Shown piece by piece: positions 1-8,689 of a DNA stretch of 64,000 bases (position 1 is its first letter; each line of letters opens with the position of its first letter). The translations under genes and the position numbers were made by a program. Under the pieces are notes generated by a model. The model did not search any database and was not told the origin of the DNA. It was given only the letters and a program-made list of their open reading frames with translations. The DNA comes from Phycisphaeraceae bacterium (GTDB lineage: Bacteria; Planctomycetota; Phycisphaerae; Phycisphaerales; UBA1924), in NCBI GenBank assembly GCA_019636535.1, contig JAHBXK010000010.1, positions 43,309-107,308 on the forward strand. Direction: 5' to 3'.

Positions 1-643
1 CGCCCATGTGGGCAGCGATCCACGGGCTGGTGAATCGGTCCAGCATCCGCTCCAGCCCCTCGTACTGCGAACGCTTCGTGCCGTACTTGGCCGCGTCGGC
101 GTACTTGGCCCTGAACCACGTGTCGGGGTCGGCAATGTGCACCATGAACATCATCCCCAGCTGCTCGCCCAGTTCGCACGCCCGGATGCGCCAAGGGCTG
201 CCGACGTCGCACACGTCGGTCACGCAGTCCGCCCGCTCGCCCAGCGTGTCTCGCAAACGCGGGGAGTTCCACAACTTCAGCATCCGGCTGCCGTGCCTGG
301 TGTGGAAAGTCTCGATCGCCTCCAGAAAGCCCTCGCGGTGCGATCGCTGACGATCGGGGTCCATGAACTGGGGAAAGGCGATGAAGCGGATCGCGTCGCC
401 GAGAACCTGCCGCACGGGCTCAACCGTTGGCAACTGGTTCATCGAATAGACCCGCCGCACGCCGTAGAGCCGCCTCGCCTCATCGAACACCGCCGAGGCC
501 CGCGGTCCGTTGATGTGCGCATGGGCGTCGATGATCGGCACGACCGGCGGCCCCAGCCGCTCGGCCTCCAGGCGATAATTCAAGCCCGGCAGGTTTGCCG
601 ACCAACTCCTTCCCTTGCCGATGCTGGGTGTGCATTGAGCCAT
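1..643 (-). CDS. Amidohydrolase, C-terminus cut by window edge
   Basis: Minus-strand frame open from ATG 643 to the window edge; 214 codons are visible and the C-terminal part is missing. Residues 39-43 read DAHAH, the HxH metal-binding pair (H41, H43) that opens amidohydrolase-2-type TIM-barrel hydrolases, and the last visible residues (IAAHMG) look like a later barrel strand that supplies another His. The family hydrolyses or decarboxylates small metabolites using a divalent metal; the substrate cannot be told. No Shine-Dalgarno precedes the start, but TACCAT lies six bases upstream, so the mRNA may be leaderless. It diverges from the glycosyltransferase. The long open frame on the other strand is its shadow. 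Confidence 0.75.
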   Translation of the reverse strand, partial: MAQCTPSIGKGRSWSANLPGLNYRLEAERLGPPVVPIIDAHAHINGPRASAVFDEARRLYGVRRVYSMNQLPTVEPVRQVLGDAIRFIAFPQFMDPDRQRSHREGFLEAIETFHTRHGSRMLKLWNSPRLRDTLGERADCVTDVCDVGSPWRIRACELGEQLGMMFMVHIADPDTWFRAKYADAAKYGTKRSQYEGLERMLDRFTSPWIAAHMG

Positions 644-714
644 TGGCGCATGGTACGAACAAGCCCTGCCCCGCGAAGCCGCCCAACGCCGAACAACGCA
701 CGCAATCGCACATC

Positions 715-1908
715 GTGAACGAACATCAACCAGCAACTCTCCCACCGCACAGCCGACCCAAGCGCATCGCGTTCGCACACGACTGGCTCGTCGGCTATCG
801 CGGCGGCGAGGCCGTTCTCGAGCGGATCATCGAAGTCTCCGGGCGATTCGCGCAGCCCGCCGGTTTGTACACGATGTTCGATGAGTGCCGGCCGCTCGCG
901 CCGGCGATCGATGCCCTGCGTAGGGATGGGCTTGTTCGAACATCCTCGCTTACAGCGCTGCCGCGCATCCGCCGGTGGCTGCTGCCGCTCTACCCGATGG
1001 CAGTCTCTCAACTTGGCGCGCGCCTCCGCCGCGATCACGCCGAACAGCCAATCGACCTGCTGGTTTCCACTTCGTCCGCGGCGATCCACGGCCTGCGAGC
1101 CCCGAAAGGCGTGCCTCACGTCTGTTACTGCCACGCCCCAGCGCGGTACCTGTGGTCGCAGACCGACCAGTACGCGGGAGGCATGCGCGGCCTGAGTCTG
1201 AAACTGCTGGCGCCCGCGCTCAGAGCGCTCGATCGCCGGGCGAGCAGGAATGTCACGTCGTTTCTCGCGAACTCCACTGCGACGGCCGCGTTGATCGGAG
1301 CGTGTTTCGGACGAGAGGCCGCGGTTGTGTACCCGCCGGTGCGAACGGACTTTTTCACTCCCTTTGCTTCACACAATGAGCGGCCGGAGGAAGCATCGAT
1401 TCCTGATGAGCCGTTCCTGCTGATCGCCGGTGCGCTCGAACCCTATAAGCGGACCGATCTGGCCATCGCGCTCGCCAAGCGGCTGAACAAGCGCCTTGTG
1501 ATCGCCGGCGACGGCTCGCAGGCACCCTCCCTGCGTGCCTTGGCCGCGGATGTACCCACTGTCTCGTTCTTTGGCCCCGCCACGCACGAGCAACTGCGTG
1601 CGCTCTATCGCGCGGCCGACGTGCTGCTCTATCCGCAGATCGAGGATTTCGGCATCACCGCCGTGGAGGCTCAGGCCTGCGGCACGCCGGTGGTCGCGGT
1701 CGGTGTCGGGGGCGCGCTCGACACCGTTCAACCCGGCGTCACCGGCGCTTTCGCGACCGATCAGTCCGTGGAGTCATTCACCGCGGCGATCGGGCAGTGC
1801 CCGACCAAGCCCGCCTGCTCGCAGGCCTGCCGAGAGAACGCCCTTCGCTTCGCTGCGGAGTCTTTCGATGAGCGAATGGCCGGGGTCATCCGATCGGCCG
1901 TTGGCTGA
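715..1908 (+). CDS. GT4-family glycosyltransferase
   Basis: 397 aa if started at GTG 715; the frame is open further upstream but that part is antisense to the amidohydrolase and not protein-like. The N-terminal Rossmann domain begins RIAFAHDWLVGYRGGE, and the C-terminal domain has EDFGITAVEAQACGTP, the E-x7-E signature of GT-B retaining transferases of family GT4, followed by a Gly-rich nucleotide-sugar loop. HVCYCHAPARYLW is typical of the WbaZ-like mannosyltransferase group. It probably adds a sugar from an NDP-sugar to a lipid-linked or surface polysaccharide at the cytoplasmic membrane face. Its 3' end overlaps the convergent flavin reductase gene by 135 bases. Acceptor and sugar are unknown; the start is uncertain because no ribosome-binding site is visible. 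Confidence 0.85.
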   Translation: MNEHQPATLPPHSRPKRIAFAHDWLVGYRGGEAVLERIIEVSGRFAQPAGLYTMFDECRPLAPAIDALRRDGLVRTSSLTALPRIRRWLLPLYPMAVSQLGARLRRDHAEQPIDLLVSTSSAAIHGLRAPKGVPHVCYCHAPARYLWSQTDQYAGGMRGLSLKLLAPALRALDRRASRNVTSFLANSTATAALIGACFGREAAVVYPPVRTDFFTPFASHNERPEEASIPDEPFLLIAGALEPYKRTDLAIALAKRLNKRLVIAGDGSQAPSLRALAADVPTVSFFGPATHEQLRALYRAADVLLYPQIEDFGITAVEAQACGTPVVAVGVGGALDTVQPGVTGAFATDQSVESFTAAIGQCPTKPACSQACRENALRFAAESFDERMAGVIRSAVG

Positions 1909-2397
1909 CCCGTTCTCGTGAGCCACAACACCGTGCGCATCGAGTTCCGCGTGCGCGGGCTCGCACATCCCCGCCGCGAGCACCTTGCCCACGTACAACT
2001 CGTGGTCCGACTCCATGTCCAGGTGACGGACAACCTCGCAATCGAAGACCGCCTGCGCCCGCGTCAACAGCGGACAGGTACTCATCAGCGTCCGAGTCTC
2101 GATCGTGTCGAACGGGTCGAGGTCACCCTCAGCGCCCGCTCGGATCTTCTTGAGCAGCAGCCGCTGGCCCGGCGTGAGCAGGCTGATCCCGAAGCACCGG
2201 CTGTCGCGGATCATCGCGGCCAGCCTGTGTCCGGAAGTGACGGTGACCACGATGCACATCGGCTCTCGTGCCGCGATCGCCAGCCCGGAAGCGAGCATGC
2301 CGGCACGCCTGCCCTCGTGCGAGGCGGTCATGACCACCGGCGAGCCCGTGATCGCACTCGCCGCATCGGTGAAGTTCTGAACGAGGGACCAGCCCAC
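1774..2397 (-). CDS. Flavin reductase-like FMN-binding protein
   Basis: 207 aa. The segment SPVVMTASHEGRRAGMLAS followed by an AAREPMCIVV strand matches the flavin reductase-like split-barrel fold, which binds FMN/FAD and passes electrons from NAD(P)H to a partner oxygenase or other acceptor. A GGAGG on the minus strand (2404-2408) lies six bases before GTG 2397 and decides this start; the frame is open further up only to a TTG. The C-terminal ~45 residues are read antisense through the end of the glycosyltransferase gene and look less protein-like, so the true C-terminus may once have been shorter. It diverges from mraZ. Confidence 0.75.
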   Translation of the reverse strand: MGWSLVQNFTDAASAITGSPVVMTASHEGRRAGMLASGLAIAAREPMCIVVTVTSGHRLAAMIRDSRCFGISLLTPGQRLLLKKIRAGAEGDLDPFDTIETRTLMSTCPLLTRAQAVFDCEVVRHLDMESDHELYVGKVLAAGMCEPAHAELDAHGVVAHENGSANGRSDDPGHSLIERLRSEAKGVLSAGLRAGGLGRALPDRRGE

Positions 2398-2603
2398 ACC
2401 GAGCCTCCGGTCGGGGTCTTGCAACCGCGACGGTGGGTGGGGGCGTTGCCTCTTCGCCCCGACCAACCAGTTCAAGGGATAAGCACTACGACTGGTACAC
2501 TCTAACTCCTAAACCCATGAAGGCACGCGATTTACCTTGGATCCGATTGTTTTTTCACTCAGAGTGTCCAGAAACCATCCACAAAAAGTGAAGAGAATCC
2601 CGC

Positions 2604-2638
2604 GCTGTGTTGCAAAGTGTGGCAAAGTGTGGCATAAT
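2604..2638 (+). promoter_or_regulatory. mraZ promoter with three 10-bp MraZ-like boxes
   Basis: Three head-to-tail decamers occupy 2607-2616 (GTGTTGCAAA), 2617-2626 (GTGTGGCAAA) and 2627-2636 (GTGTGGCATA). Read differently this is AAAGTGT, spacer GGC, AAAGTGT, spacer GGC, preceded by a degraded GCTGTGT box. A sigma-70-like promoter is embedded: -35 TTGCAA at 2610-2615, 17-bp spacer, -10 CATAAT at 2633-2638. MraZ is known to bind short direct repeats spaced by about one helical turn in its own promoter, and AAAGTG-type boxes with 3-nt spacers have been described for Mollicutes. Bound MraZ would cover both promoter elements, so autorepression is the likely role. Confidence 0.75.
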
Positions 2639-2666
2639 CCCACTCCACGAGGTCGGAGCCCCACAC

Positions 2667-3128
2667 GTGCTGTTCACCGGAACCTCCGAACTCCAGATCG
2701 ATGCGAAGCAGCGGCTGGCCGTGCCGGCCAAGTACCGCAACCAGTGGGATTCGAGCAGGGATGGGGGAGCCTGGGTCTGCGTGCCCTGGCCGACGGGACG
2801 GCTGCTTCGCCTGTACACCGAGGGCGCATTCGTGAGACTCTCCGAACAACTCGCCTCGTCGATCGCCCCGACGGAGGCCCAGGCGGACTTTGACGCCTCG
2901 TTTTACGGCTATGCCGAGCGTCTGGAAGTGGATACGGCGGGTCGGATTGCACTCCCGAAACTGCACCTGCAGCTGACCGGACTGGGCGGGCAGGTGGTGG
3001 TGGTCGGGGCGCGCACGCACTTGGAGGTGCGTGACCGCGAGTCGTGGATCAGGGGTCATCAGCAGCGGTTCGAGGCTCTGCCGGATCTGGCCCGGCAGGC
3101 CGCGATGCAGCGTCCCGCGGGAGCGTGA
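2667..3128 (+). CDS. mraZ: MraZ transcriptional regulator
   Basis: 153 aa. Starting at GTG 2667, the protein begins VLFTGTSELQIDAKQRLAVP, matching the MxFxG...IDxKxRxxxP start of MraZ; GGAG sits eight bases upstream. The second SpoVT/AbrB-like half has FYGYAERLEVDTAGRIALP, so both swapped-hairpin DNA-binding motifs are present. MraZ forms a ring-shaped oligomer that binds direct repeats and normally represses the division/cell-wall (dcw) cluster. Here no rsmH, ftsL, ftsI or mur gene follows: the transcript runs into a possible structured RNA and a terminator, and the next gene is on the other strand. Repeats in the promoter suggest autoregulation. Confidence 0.92.
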   Translation: MLFTGTSELQIDAKQRLAVPAKYRNQWDSSRDGGAWVCVPWPTGRLLRLYTEGAFVRLSEQLASSIAPTEAQADFDASFYGYAERLEVDTAGRIALPKLHLQLTGLGGQVVVVGARTHLEVRDRESWIRGHQQRFEALPDLARQAAMQRPAGA

Positions 3129-3191
3129 GAGAGCGAACCGGCGCGGACCCTCAGAGGGGTCGCATGGCCGGATTGACAACACGGATTCGTT

Positions 3192-3346
3192 GAGTTGAGC
3201 ACGGGAATCGAAGGGACTCGATCGGCCCGGCTAGGAGTCGAATCGGCAAGCACCCGGTGCATGGACGCGCTGGCGGCGATGGGACGGTCCCACGGACGGT
3301 GACCGCTCCCGCCGACGACCCGAACCGGTCTGCCCGCTCTCAACTC
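3192..3346 (+). ncRNA. Possible structured RNA in the mraZ 3' region
   Basis: GAGTTGAG (3192-3199) pairs perfectly with CTCAACTC (3339-3346), and after a 2-base internal mismatch CGGG (3202-3205) pairs with CCCG (3333-3336), closing a domain of about 155 nt just upstream of a strong terminator. Inside, several small hairpins can be drawn by hand: GACTC/GAGTC, GCAC/GTGC, GGCGG/CCGCC with TGGG/CCCA inside it, and GACC/GGTC. No convincing protein frame covers the stretch. I looked for signature sequences of SRP RNA, tmRNA and RNase P and found none. In GC-rich DNA such hairpins can arise by chance, so this is a candidate only. The rest of 3129-3481 holds the terminator and nothing else I recognise. 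Confidence 0.35.
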
Positions 3347-3352
3347 CCCCCC

Positions 3353-3387
3353 ACGCTCGGCCGATCCGCCACCGGCCGAGCGTTTTC
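3353..3387 (+). terminator. Rho-independent terminator behind mraZ
   Basis: Perfect inverted repeat ACGCTCGGCCG (3353-3363) and CGGCCGAGCGT (3373-3383) with a 9-nt loop, followed by TTTTC on the plus strand. It ends the mraZ transcript. Confidence 0.85.
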
Positions 3388-3481
3388 ATGCGCAGTGAGT
3401 GGGTGCGTTTCGAAACGCGCGCGGGCGTGAGCCGAACGAGCCGAATCGGCTGGCGGAATCGAGGGGGCGACCGAGTAGCCG

Positions 3482-4426
3482 TTATCTGCCTTCCAGCGTG
3501 GCGATCACCGCGCGGCCCTGCTCGTCGTCGCGCTTTGCGGCCCAGTCGCGGGCCGTCCAGCCGTTCGCGGAGTCCTTGAGATTCCGGTCGGCACCGGCCT
3601 CCAACAACACTCGCACGACCTCGACGTCGCCACGCTCGGCCGCTTTCATGAGCGGCGTGACGCCGTCGCGGTCCATGGCGTTGACGGGGCTGCCCGCACG
3701 CACGAGCGCTTCGATCACCTCGACACCACCGGAGTTAGAGGCGGCGATGGCCATAGCCGTGTTCCCGTCCAGATCCTGATGGGACGCAACGGCGCCCGCC
3801 TCCAAGAGGGCGAGCACCTTCTCAACGCTTCCGGTCCGCGCTGCGGCCATGAGCGGCGACTGACGCCACTTGTTCGCCGCGTTCACGTCGGCACCCGCGC
3901 GAGTGAGCGCCCGCACACTGCCGACGTCGCCACGGGCTGATGCGAACATGAGGGCGGTCCAGCCGTCGTTGGCGCGGGCGTCCATTCGCGCGCCGGCCTC
4001 AAGGAGCGCTTCGACCTTGGCGGAATCGCCCCAGCCGGCGGCAAAGATCAGTGCGGTTCGGCCGTCGGTGCTGCGAGCCTCGATCGCGGCGCCGGCCTTC
4101 ACGAGCGCTCGAAGACACTCGAGCGTTCCCTCGCTGGCGGCGATCAGGAGCGGAGTCATGCCTGCTCGACGAGAGTCTCCTGAAACATCAATCACGATCG
4201 CATTGACGTCCGCTCCGGCCTTGATCGCCGATTCCATCGCGGCCAAGTCTCCGGAGGCGGCCGCTGCGTGCAGGCTGACGTTGGTAGCAACGGGCCTGGC
4301 CTGTGCGGCCGGCTGGGACGTGTCGACCAACTGTCGAACACCAAAGACGATCACCGCTCCCAATCCGATCAACAGGATGAGGCCCAATGCGCTCGATCGC
4401 GGGGGCTGCGTGGACTTCGTGGACAT
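3482..4426 (-). CDS. Membrane-anchored ankyrin-repeat protein
   Basis: 314 aa. A short cytoplasmic N-terminus is followed by one hydrophobic segment at about residues 13-29 (LGLILLIGLGAVIVFGV). The rest is about eight ankyrin repeats with the usual G-x-TPLxxAAxxG and VxxLLxAGAxxN pattern, ending in WTARDWAAKR. Ankyrin arrays bind partner proteins; with this topology the array would lie on the outer (periplasmic) face if the TM is an uncleaved signal anchor. GGAG six bases before ATG 4426 supports the start. It lies 107 bases downstream of the EF-G-like gene on the same strand and may be co-transcribed. The partner is unknown. Confidence 0.85.
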   Translation of the reverse strand: MSTKSTQPPRSSALGLILLIGLGAVIVFGVRQLVDTSQPAAQARPVATNVSLHAAAASGDLAAMESAIKAGADVNAIVIDVSGDSRRAGMTPLLIAASEGTLECLRALVKAGAAIEARSTDGRTALIFAAGWGDSAKVEALLEAGARMDARANDGWTALMFASARGDVGSVRALTRAGADVNAANKWRQSPLMAAARTGSVEKVLALLEAGAVASHQDLDGNTAMAIAASNSGGVEVIEALVRAGSPVNAMDRDGVTPLMKAAERGDVEVVRVLLEAGADRNLKDSANGWTARDWAAKRDDEQGRAVIATLEGR

Positions 4427-4533
4427 GCGGGACTCCTGGCTCTCGTCTTGGCAAATCGGCGTCGGACTTCGCGAGTGCGTTACAGAGCGCTGATCATGGC
4501 GTGGTCGGCAGAGCCGGCATCGTTATGGCGCGA

Positions 4534-6609
4534 TCAATCTTCTTCCGCGTGTGGTTTGAAGGCGGCAATGACCTCTTGCTCGACATGACCCGGGGCTCGC
4601 TCGTCGTGGCTGTAATCCATGAAGAACGTTCCGGTGCCGCCGGTCATGCTCTTCAACTGGTTCGAGTACGACTGGAACTCGCCGAGCGGCGCCTCGGCCC
4701 GGATCAGCATCATGTCGCCGGACAGGATGTCGGTCGAGAGGATCCGGCCCCGTTTGCCCATCACGTCGCTCGTCAAATCGCCCATGTACTTGCTTGGCGC
4801 CGAGATCTCGATCTTGACGAACGGCTCAAGGATCGCCGGTCGGCTGTTCCTCACGCCGTCGATGAACGCCCATCTGCCCGCCGTCACGAACGCGATCTCC
4901 TTCGAGTCGACCGCGTGGTACTTGCCGTCGTAGACCCGCACGCAGACGCCTGTCAGCGGGTAACCCGCCACGGCACCGTCGCCCAGCACCCGCCGGATCC
5001 CCTTCTCGATCGCGGGCATGAACTGCCGTGGGATCGATCCACCGACGGTGTCGTTGATGAACTCGAACCCCGTCGGGTGGTCCTGCGGCAGCGGCTCGAC
5101 GGTCAGATAGACCTCGCCGAACTGCCCGGCGCCGCCGGTCTGCTTCTTGTGGCGGTGGTGGCCATTGCCCTTGGTCGTCACGGTTTCCTTGTACGCGATC
5201 TTCGGCTGGCTGGTGTTCACTTCGACGTGGAACGAGTGCTTGAGCTTCTCGAGCACCACGCGGAGGTGGAGTTCGCCCATGCCGCGCATAACCGTCTGCT
5301 TCGTCGCCGCGATCCGTTCGATCACGAGCGAGGGATCCTCGGCCATGAGTTTGTGCACGGCTGTCGAGAATTTGGTCTCGTCCGCGTGGTTTTTCAGTTC
5401 GATCGCCAGACCGAACATCGGCTTGGGCAGGGGCAGCGGCCGCAGGTGCACGCTGTCGGCTTCGTGTGAGTCGTGCAGCACGCTGTTGAACTTCAGTTCA
5501 TCCACCTTGGCGATCGCGGCGATCTGTCCCGGCCCGACCGCGTCGACCTCGACATGGTCCTTGCCTTGCAACCGGAACATGTGCCCGATGCGGATCGGCT
5601 TCTTCTGATCGTCGAGCAGCAAATCCTGCTTGGCCTTGACCACGCCCGAATAGACGCGGAACACGCCGAGCCGCCCCACGAACGGGTCCGTGCTCACCTT
5701 GAAGACGTGGGCGATGACGGGTCCTGAATCGCTCGGTTCGGGCAGATAGTCAACTTCCGGACCGTCTGGAGACTCACGCTTGAGGAACTCGCAAGGATGA
5801 ACTTCAACGGGACTCGGGCAGAGCGTGGACAGAATGTGAAGCAGGTCGTCGATACCGGCGCCCGTTCGTGCCGAGCAGAAGCAGATGGGAACGAGGTGGC
5901 CCTCTTCCAGACACTTCTCGAAAGCGGCGTGGAGTTTGTCCGGGTCGAATCCCTCGCCCTTTTCCAGGTATTGAACCGTGAGGTCTTCATCGACCTCGAT
6001 TACCTGCTCGACGATGCGTTTGTGAGCCTCGTGCACCGAACTGAACTCGGCCGCATCGCCCTTGTCATCGGTCCCGTCATGCTCGAAGACGTTCACGGCG
6101 TCGGCTCGGCCCGGAAGCGGGAGGTTGATCGGGAGGCACTCCGGACCGAAGGTGTCGCGGATCTGCTCAACGAGCATCTCCAAGTCCGCCTCTGGGTGGT
6201 CGATCTTGTTCACGATGATCAGGACCGGGTGCTTGCGGTCGCGTGCCGCGGTCATCATCCGGCGGGTGCCGTTCTCGATTCCCTTTGCGGCGTCGATGAC
6301 GACCGCAATCGTCTCGGCGGCGGGAAAGCACGCGATGGCCTGGGCGGAAAAATCGGCCATGCCGGGCGTGTCGATAAGCGTGATCTCGTGCCCTTCGTAA
6401 GGGAAGTGCATGAACGAGGGCTGCAGAGAGTGCTTGTGCTGCTTCTCCTCGTCCGTGAAATCCGATACCGTGTTCCCCTCCTCAACCGACCCCATCCGCT
6501 TGGTCACCCCGGTCGCGAACAACAGCCGCTCCGTGAGCGTCGTCTTGCCCGTTGAACTATGGCCTACGAGACAGACGTTTCGGATGTCGGCAACTTTGTG
6601 AATGGGCAT
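4534..6609 (-). CDS. EF-G-like translational GTPase
   Basis: 691 aa. Starts at ATG 6609 (MPIHKVADIRN) with AGGA five bases upstream; upstream extension is not conserved-looking. G motifs: GHSSTGKTT (P-loop), DTPG, NKID; the domain order G-II-III-IV-V is that of EF-G, with TKGNGHHRHKKQTGGAGQF in domain IV. The P-loop lacks the HVDHGKTT/HIDAGKTT form of canonical EF-G, as in the EF-G-2 paralogue group known from Thermus and others. A ribosome-associated GTPase role is likely, but whether it translocates is unknown. The absence of neighbouring rpsL/rpsG/tuf supports a paralogue rather than the housekeeping fusA. Confidence 0.85.
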   Translation of the reverse strand: MPIHKVADIRNVCLVGHSSTGKTTLTERLLFATGVTKRMGSVEEGNTVSDFTDEEKQHKHSLQPSFMHFPYEGHEITLIDTPGMADFSAQAIACFPAAETIAVVIDAAKGIENGTRRMMTAARDRKHPVLIIVNKIDHPEADLEMLVEQIRDTFGPECLPINLPLPGRADAVNVFEHDGTDDKGDAAEFSSVHEAHKRIVEQVIEVDEDLTVQYLEKGEGFDPDKLHAAFEKCLEEGHLVPICFCSARTGAGIDDLLHILSTLCPSPVEVHPCEFLKRESPDGPEVDYLPEPSDSGPVIAHVFKVSTDPFVGRLGVFRVYSGVVKAKQDLLLDDQKKPIRIGHMFRLQGKDHVEVDAVGPGQIAAIAKVDELKFNSVLHDSHEADSVHLRPLPLPKPMFGLAIELKNHADETKFSTAVHKLMAEDPSLVIERIAATKQTVMRGMGELHLRVVLEKLKHSFHVEVNTSQPKIAYKETVTTKGNGHHRHKKQTGGAGQFGEVYLTVEPLPQDHPTGFEFINDTVGGSIPRQFMPAIEKGIRRVLGDGAVAGYPLTGVCVRVYDGKYHAVDSKEIAFVTAGRWAFIDGVRNSRPAILEPFVKIEISAPSKYMGDLTSDVMGKRGRILSTDILSGDMMLIRAEAPLGEFQSYSNQLKSMTGGTGTFFMDYSHDERAPGHVEQEVIAAFKPHAEED

Positions 6610-6831
6610 GGAATCCTGACCTCCCGCCCGGGCCGACTGTGCCGCCAAGGGGCCGTCGGAGACCGGTGAATCGAAGCGTCCGCGACACCAAGCCGCCCGG
6701 ACTCCCTTGTCCGGCCGGGTCGCGACAAAGACCTCCCGAGACAACCGACAGAATGCCGACAGTCCGGGCTAGCAGGAGTCTAACCGATCGGCGACCGCTT
6801 GGGAACCCGGACCTGATACCGACCCGTACGG

Positions 6832-7335
6832 TCACAACAGGACGTCGACCATGCGGCCTGCGGGGCTGAGCCGGCCGCTGTACGCCAAAGTGAAGGCCGG
6901 CTGTACCAATGGACGACGCGGTCTGAATGCGATGGTGAGGCGTTGGGCGGTCGTGACTTCGTTCGCCGGTGATGCTTCCTGCTCAAGGTGCGACACGTTC
7001 GCCGCCGATCCCCTGATACGGGCAAACTGAGCGAAGGTGGTTTGCACGCGCTCCGCCTCGCGGGCCAGATGGTTCAGGCGCGCGAGCAGTCGCCACAACT
7101 CAAGTGCACCACCGTACCCCGAGTGAGGCTCGGACGCGAGGTGCTCGTGGAACGGACGATGCTCGCTCGCCAATGGGCCGAGGGAGGCGGGCGGACAGAC
7201 CGGACGCACGGGCGAATGCGCCGCGCAGCAGATCAGCGGCCCGGGTCGATGGCAGATGGCTTGATTGATGGGAGCAAGCACGCCCTTGGATGGCTGCAAC
7301 CCGCGCACCCTGACGGTGGCCGATAATCCCGGCAT
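6832..7335 (-). CDS. Hypothetical protein, tentative
   Basis: Up to 167 aa from ATG 7335; a GTG at 7386 is also possible. I do not recognise a family. The C-terminal half (ELWRLLARLNHLAREAERV, then LTIAFRPRRPLVQPAFTLAY) has amphipathic helix and strand character and G/C-rich third codon positions, which makes it more gene-like than the opposite-strand frames. The N-terminal third is Cys/Pro/His-rich and less convincing. It lies between the EF-G-like gene and the divergent queA; no clear ribosome-binding site is seen. Confidence 0.35.
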   Translation of the reverse strand: MPGLSATVRVRGLQPSKGVLAPINQAICHRPGPLICCAAHSPVRPVCPPASLGPLASEHRPFHEHLASEPHSGYGGALELWRLLARLNHLAREAERVQTTFAQFARIRGSAANVSHLEQEASPANEVTTAQRLTIAFRPRRPLVQPAFTLAYSGRLSPAGRMVDVLL

Positions 7336-7414
7336 TTCAGAGCGTGGCCTGTCTCCCTCACCGCAACCGACGCTGAGGACCGCCACACCTGTTGCGAAGA
7401 CGCAACGATGGGGC

Positions 7415-8689
7415 GTGTCAGACGTTGCCGCGCCAAGACCGTCTCTTGACTCTCCGAGCGAGCACTCGGGTCGACCGATTCGAACGAGTGAGCTGGATTA
7501 CGAACTGCCAATCGAGCGGATCGCGACGACGCCGGCGGAACCGCGCGACAGCGCCCGCCTGATGGTCTGCTCCCGAACCGAGCCGGGAATCGCCGAGCAC
7601 GCTTACGTCCGCAATGTCGGCCGATTTCTGCGGCAGTGCGATCTGCTCGTTCTGAACCGAACCCGCGTCGTCCCCTGTCGCTTTGTCGGTCATCGACCCG
7701 ACAGCGGCGGCAAAGTCGAGGGCCTGATCATCGGCCTCGGCGAGCAAGCCGGCACGTGGCGGGCCATGCTCCGGATGCGACGCCAGAAGGCGGGGGTTGA
7801 AGTGGCCGTCCACGATCGCGACGGTTCTGACAGCGGTGTGCGGATGCGGCTGATCGAACGATCCGATGCCGGCTCCGGCGCTTGGAGTGTTCGACTGACC
7901 GATGCTCGTCCGACGCAGGCTCATGATGGGCCTTGTGAAGTCGACGGCTCACTCTGGGATCGCGTCGGACTCACGCCGCTGCCACCGTACATTGTCAGCG
8001 CTCGGCGCGAGCAAGGGGTGCGTGTTTCGGATGAAGCCGACCGTGAACGCTACCAGACCGTCTACGCCGCGGAAGCACGCCTCGATACGAACGGCGGAAC
8101 GGGAACCGCACACTCATTCGGCTCGGTGGCGGCACCCACCGCCGGGCTTCACTTCACGCCGGACTTGCTCGACTCGTTGCGAGCGTCGGGGGTTCGCTTT
8201 GCCGAAGTGACCTTGCACGTCGGACTCGGCACCTTCAAGCCCGTCGAGACCGATTGGGTGAACGACCACCCAATGCACGCGGAGTGGTGCGTCGTTCCCG
8301 AAGCCACCGCGCGAGCGATCGAGACCGCTCGCGCTGAGGGTGGCCGAGTGGTCGCGGTCGGCACGACCACCGCACGGACGCTCGAGTCATTTCGATCTAC
8401 AGAAGACATGGCCGCTCGCGGGCCTCGCGGCATTGAGACTCGCATCCTGATCACCCCCGGCCACCTGTTCCGTCACGTTGATGCGTTGATGACCAACTTC
8501 CATCTGCCCCGCAGCACACTCTTGGCGATGGTCGCAGCGTTTCTGGAGGCCGACGAGCAAGGGGCGGGTGTTCGGAGACTGCTTGACCTGTACCAACAGG
8601 CGATCGATCGAGGTTATCGCTTCTACTCGTTCGGAGACGCCATGCTGATCCTGCCGAGGATGTCAACCACGCCGCGTGCCTCGGCATGA
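7415..8689 (+). CDS. queA: tRNA preQ1(34) S-adenosylmethionine ribosyltransferase-isomerase
   Basis: 424 aa from GTG 7415. QueA transfers and rearranges the ribosyl moiety of SAM onto 7-aminomethyl-7-deazaguanine at tRNA position 34 to give epoxyqueuosine. Diagnostic stretches: IRTSELDYELPIERIA at the N-terminus, SVAAPTAGLHFT, VTLHVGLGTFKPV, MHAEW, VGTTTARTLES, TNFHLPRSTLL and YRFYSFGDAM. The family usually starts near the RTSELDYELP segment, so about 20 extra residues precede it here; no good ribosome-binding site fixes the start. The 3' end overlaps the convergent HAD gene by 67 bases. No other queuosine gene is in the window. Confidence 0.92.
   Translation: MSDVAAPRPSLDSPSEHSGRPIRTSELDYELPIERIATTPAEPRDSARLMVCSRTEPGIAEHAYVRNVGRFLRQCDLLVLNRTRVVPCRFVGHRPDSGGKVEGLIIGLGEQAGTWRAMLRMRRQKAGVEVAVHDRDGSDSGVRMRLIERSDAGSGAWSVRLTDARPTQAHDGPCEVDGSLWDRVGLTPLPPYIVSARREQGVRVSDEADRERYQTVYAAEARLDTNGGTGTAHSFGSVAAPTAGLHFTPDLLDSLRASGVRFAEVTLHVGLGTFKPVETDWVNDHPMHAEWCVVPEATARAIETARAEGGRVVAVGTTTARTLESFRSTEDMAARGPRGIETRILITPGHLFRHVDALMTNFHLPRSTLLAMVAAFLEADEQGAGVRRLLDLYQQAIDRGYRFYSFGDAMLILPRMSTTPRASA

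Noticed and set aside
8..718. Plus-strand open frame of 236 codons
   Set aside because: Antisense to the amidohydrolase, whose DAHAH motif and sense codons are clear; the plus frame is Arg/Pro-rich and shows no domain.
4387..6555. Long plus-strand frames opposite the EF-G-like gene
   Set aside because: Shadow frames of a well-supported GTPase gene.
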